From CAYUYV01 sp050331455 (lineage in GTDB: Bacteria > Pseudomonadota > Alphaproteobacteria > JAJFIK01): 23,845 nt of DNA. Shown here one piece after another: positions 23,675 to 23,845 of this stretch. The DNA lies in the NCBI GenBank assembly GCA_050331455.1, contig JBHJGV010000028.1, positions 1 through 23,845 on the forward strand, in the 5' to 3' direction. The notes beneath the pieces are model-generated. The model had not been told where the DNA came from, did no database searches, and worked only from the letters and a program-made list of their open reading frames with translations. The position numbers were made by a program, and so were the translations under genes. The stretch's first letter is position 1. Each line of letters begins with the position of its first letter.

Positions 23675-23845
23675 GGCCCCTCGCCGGGGCTCGGGGCATC
23701 CTGCGCCTCCGATTGAACCACACTGGACTGAAAATCTTGGCCGTGGCCCCTCGCAGGCGCTCGGGGCATTCTCGCCTTCGACTGATCCACACTGGACTGA
23801 AATTCTGGGCCGTGGCCCCTCGCAGGCGCTCGGGGCATTCTCGCC
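23675..23845. repeat. 69/70-bp tandem repeats running off the right edge
   Basis: Units begin with GGCCCCTCGC at 23675, 23745 and 23814 (offsets 70 and 69 bp); the third is cut by the window. Each contains GCTCGGGGCAT and CCACACTGGACTGAAA. The whole unit is conserved, including the part between the GC-rich blocks. Unit 1 differs from unit 2 at scattered positions. Confidence 0.9.

Noticed and set aside
23670..23845. CRISPR array (period near 70 bp with GC-rich palindromic block)
   Set aside because: The would-be spacers are conserved between units, and no cas gene is visible; this is an ordinary tandem repeat.

Overview
The window looks like a chromosome segment of a GC-rich alphaproteobacterium, possibly Rhodospirillales-like. 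The evidence is the pgsA-moaD-moaE gene order, an apparently non-discriminating type of aspartyl-tRNA synthetase, and about 70% G+C in most of the DNA. The taxonomic placement is inference. No genus can be named from the sequence alone.

Left part (1-6586): a compact minus-strand operon of four genes reads toward position 1 and runs off the window. In order of transcription it encodes a Trypco2-type small protein, a trypsin-like protease fused to a VMAP-like helical region, a MoxR-type AAA+ ATPase, and a very large protein. The large protein joins a SAV_2336-type vWA-like region to two tandem formylglycine-generating-enzyme (FGE) folds; the second fold is cut by the window edge. This is the layout of the predicted MoxR-vWA-VMAP ternary conflict (defence or regulated self-killing) systems. 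Its base composition is lower in G+C than the rest: 38-55% in lines counted by hand, against 73% in a housekeeping line. It starts a few hundred bases beyond the 3' end of a tRNA-Phe gene, which suggests an acquired island. This is the most interesting part of the window.

Middle (6586-17275): tRNA-Phe(GAA) with its promoter; a secreted gamma-glutamyltransferase; a minus-strand group made of RNase D, a tandem thioredoxin/GST-N-like protein, a double CAP-domain secreted protein and a membrane protein; a divergent aspS; a 7-TM membrane AraC-type regulator; a six-copy 16-bp tandem repeat; and a secreted class C beta-lactamase-like serine hydrolase.

Right part (17306-23845): a pgsA-moaD-moaE operon (phospholipid head-group and molybdopterin synthesis); ilvE on the minus strand with a clear intrinsic terminator; a divergent OmpR-type response regulator and EnvZ-like histidine kinase overlapping by ATGA; a DUF4197 exported protein; then a small helix-turn-helix-like ORF next to 69/70-bp tandem repeats that run off the window.

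No stretch longer than 300 bases lacks a gene. The larger intergenic gaps hold a tRNA promoter and hairpin, three tandem-repeat arrays and intrinsic terminators. In 14610-14772 and 19855-20058 nothing convincing is seen.
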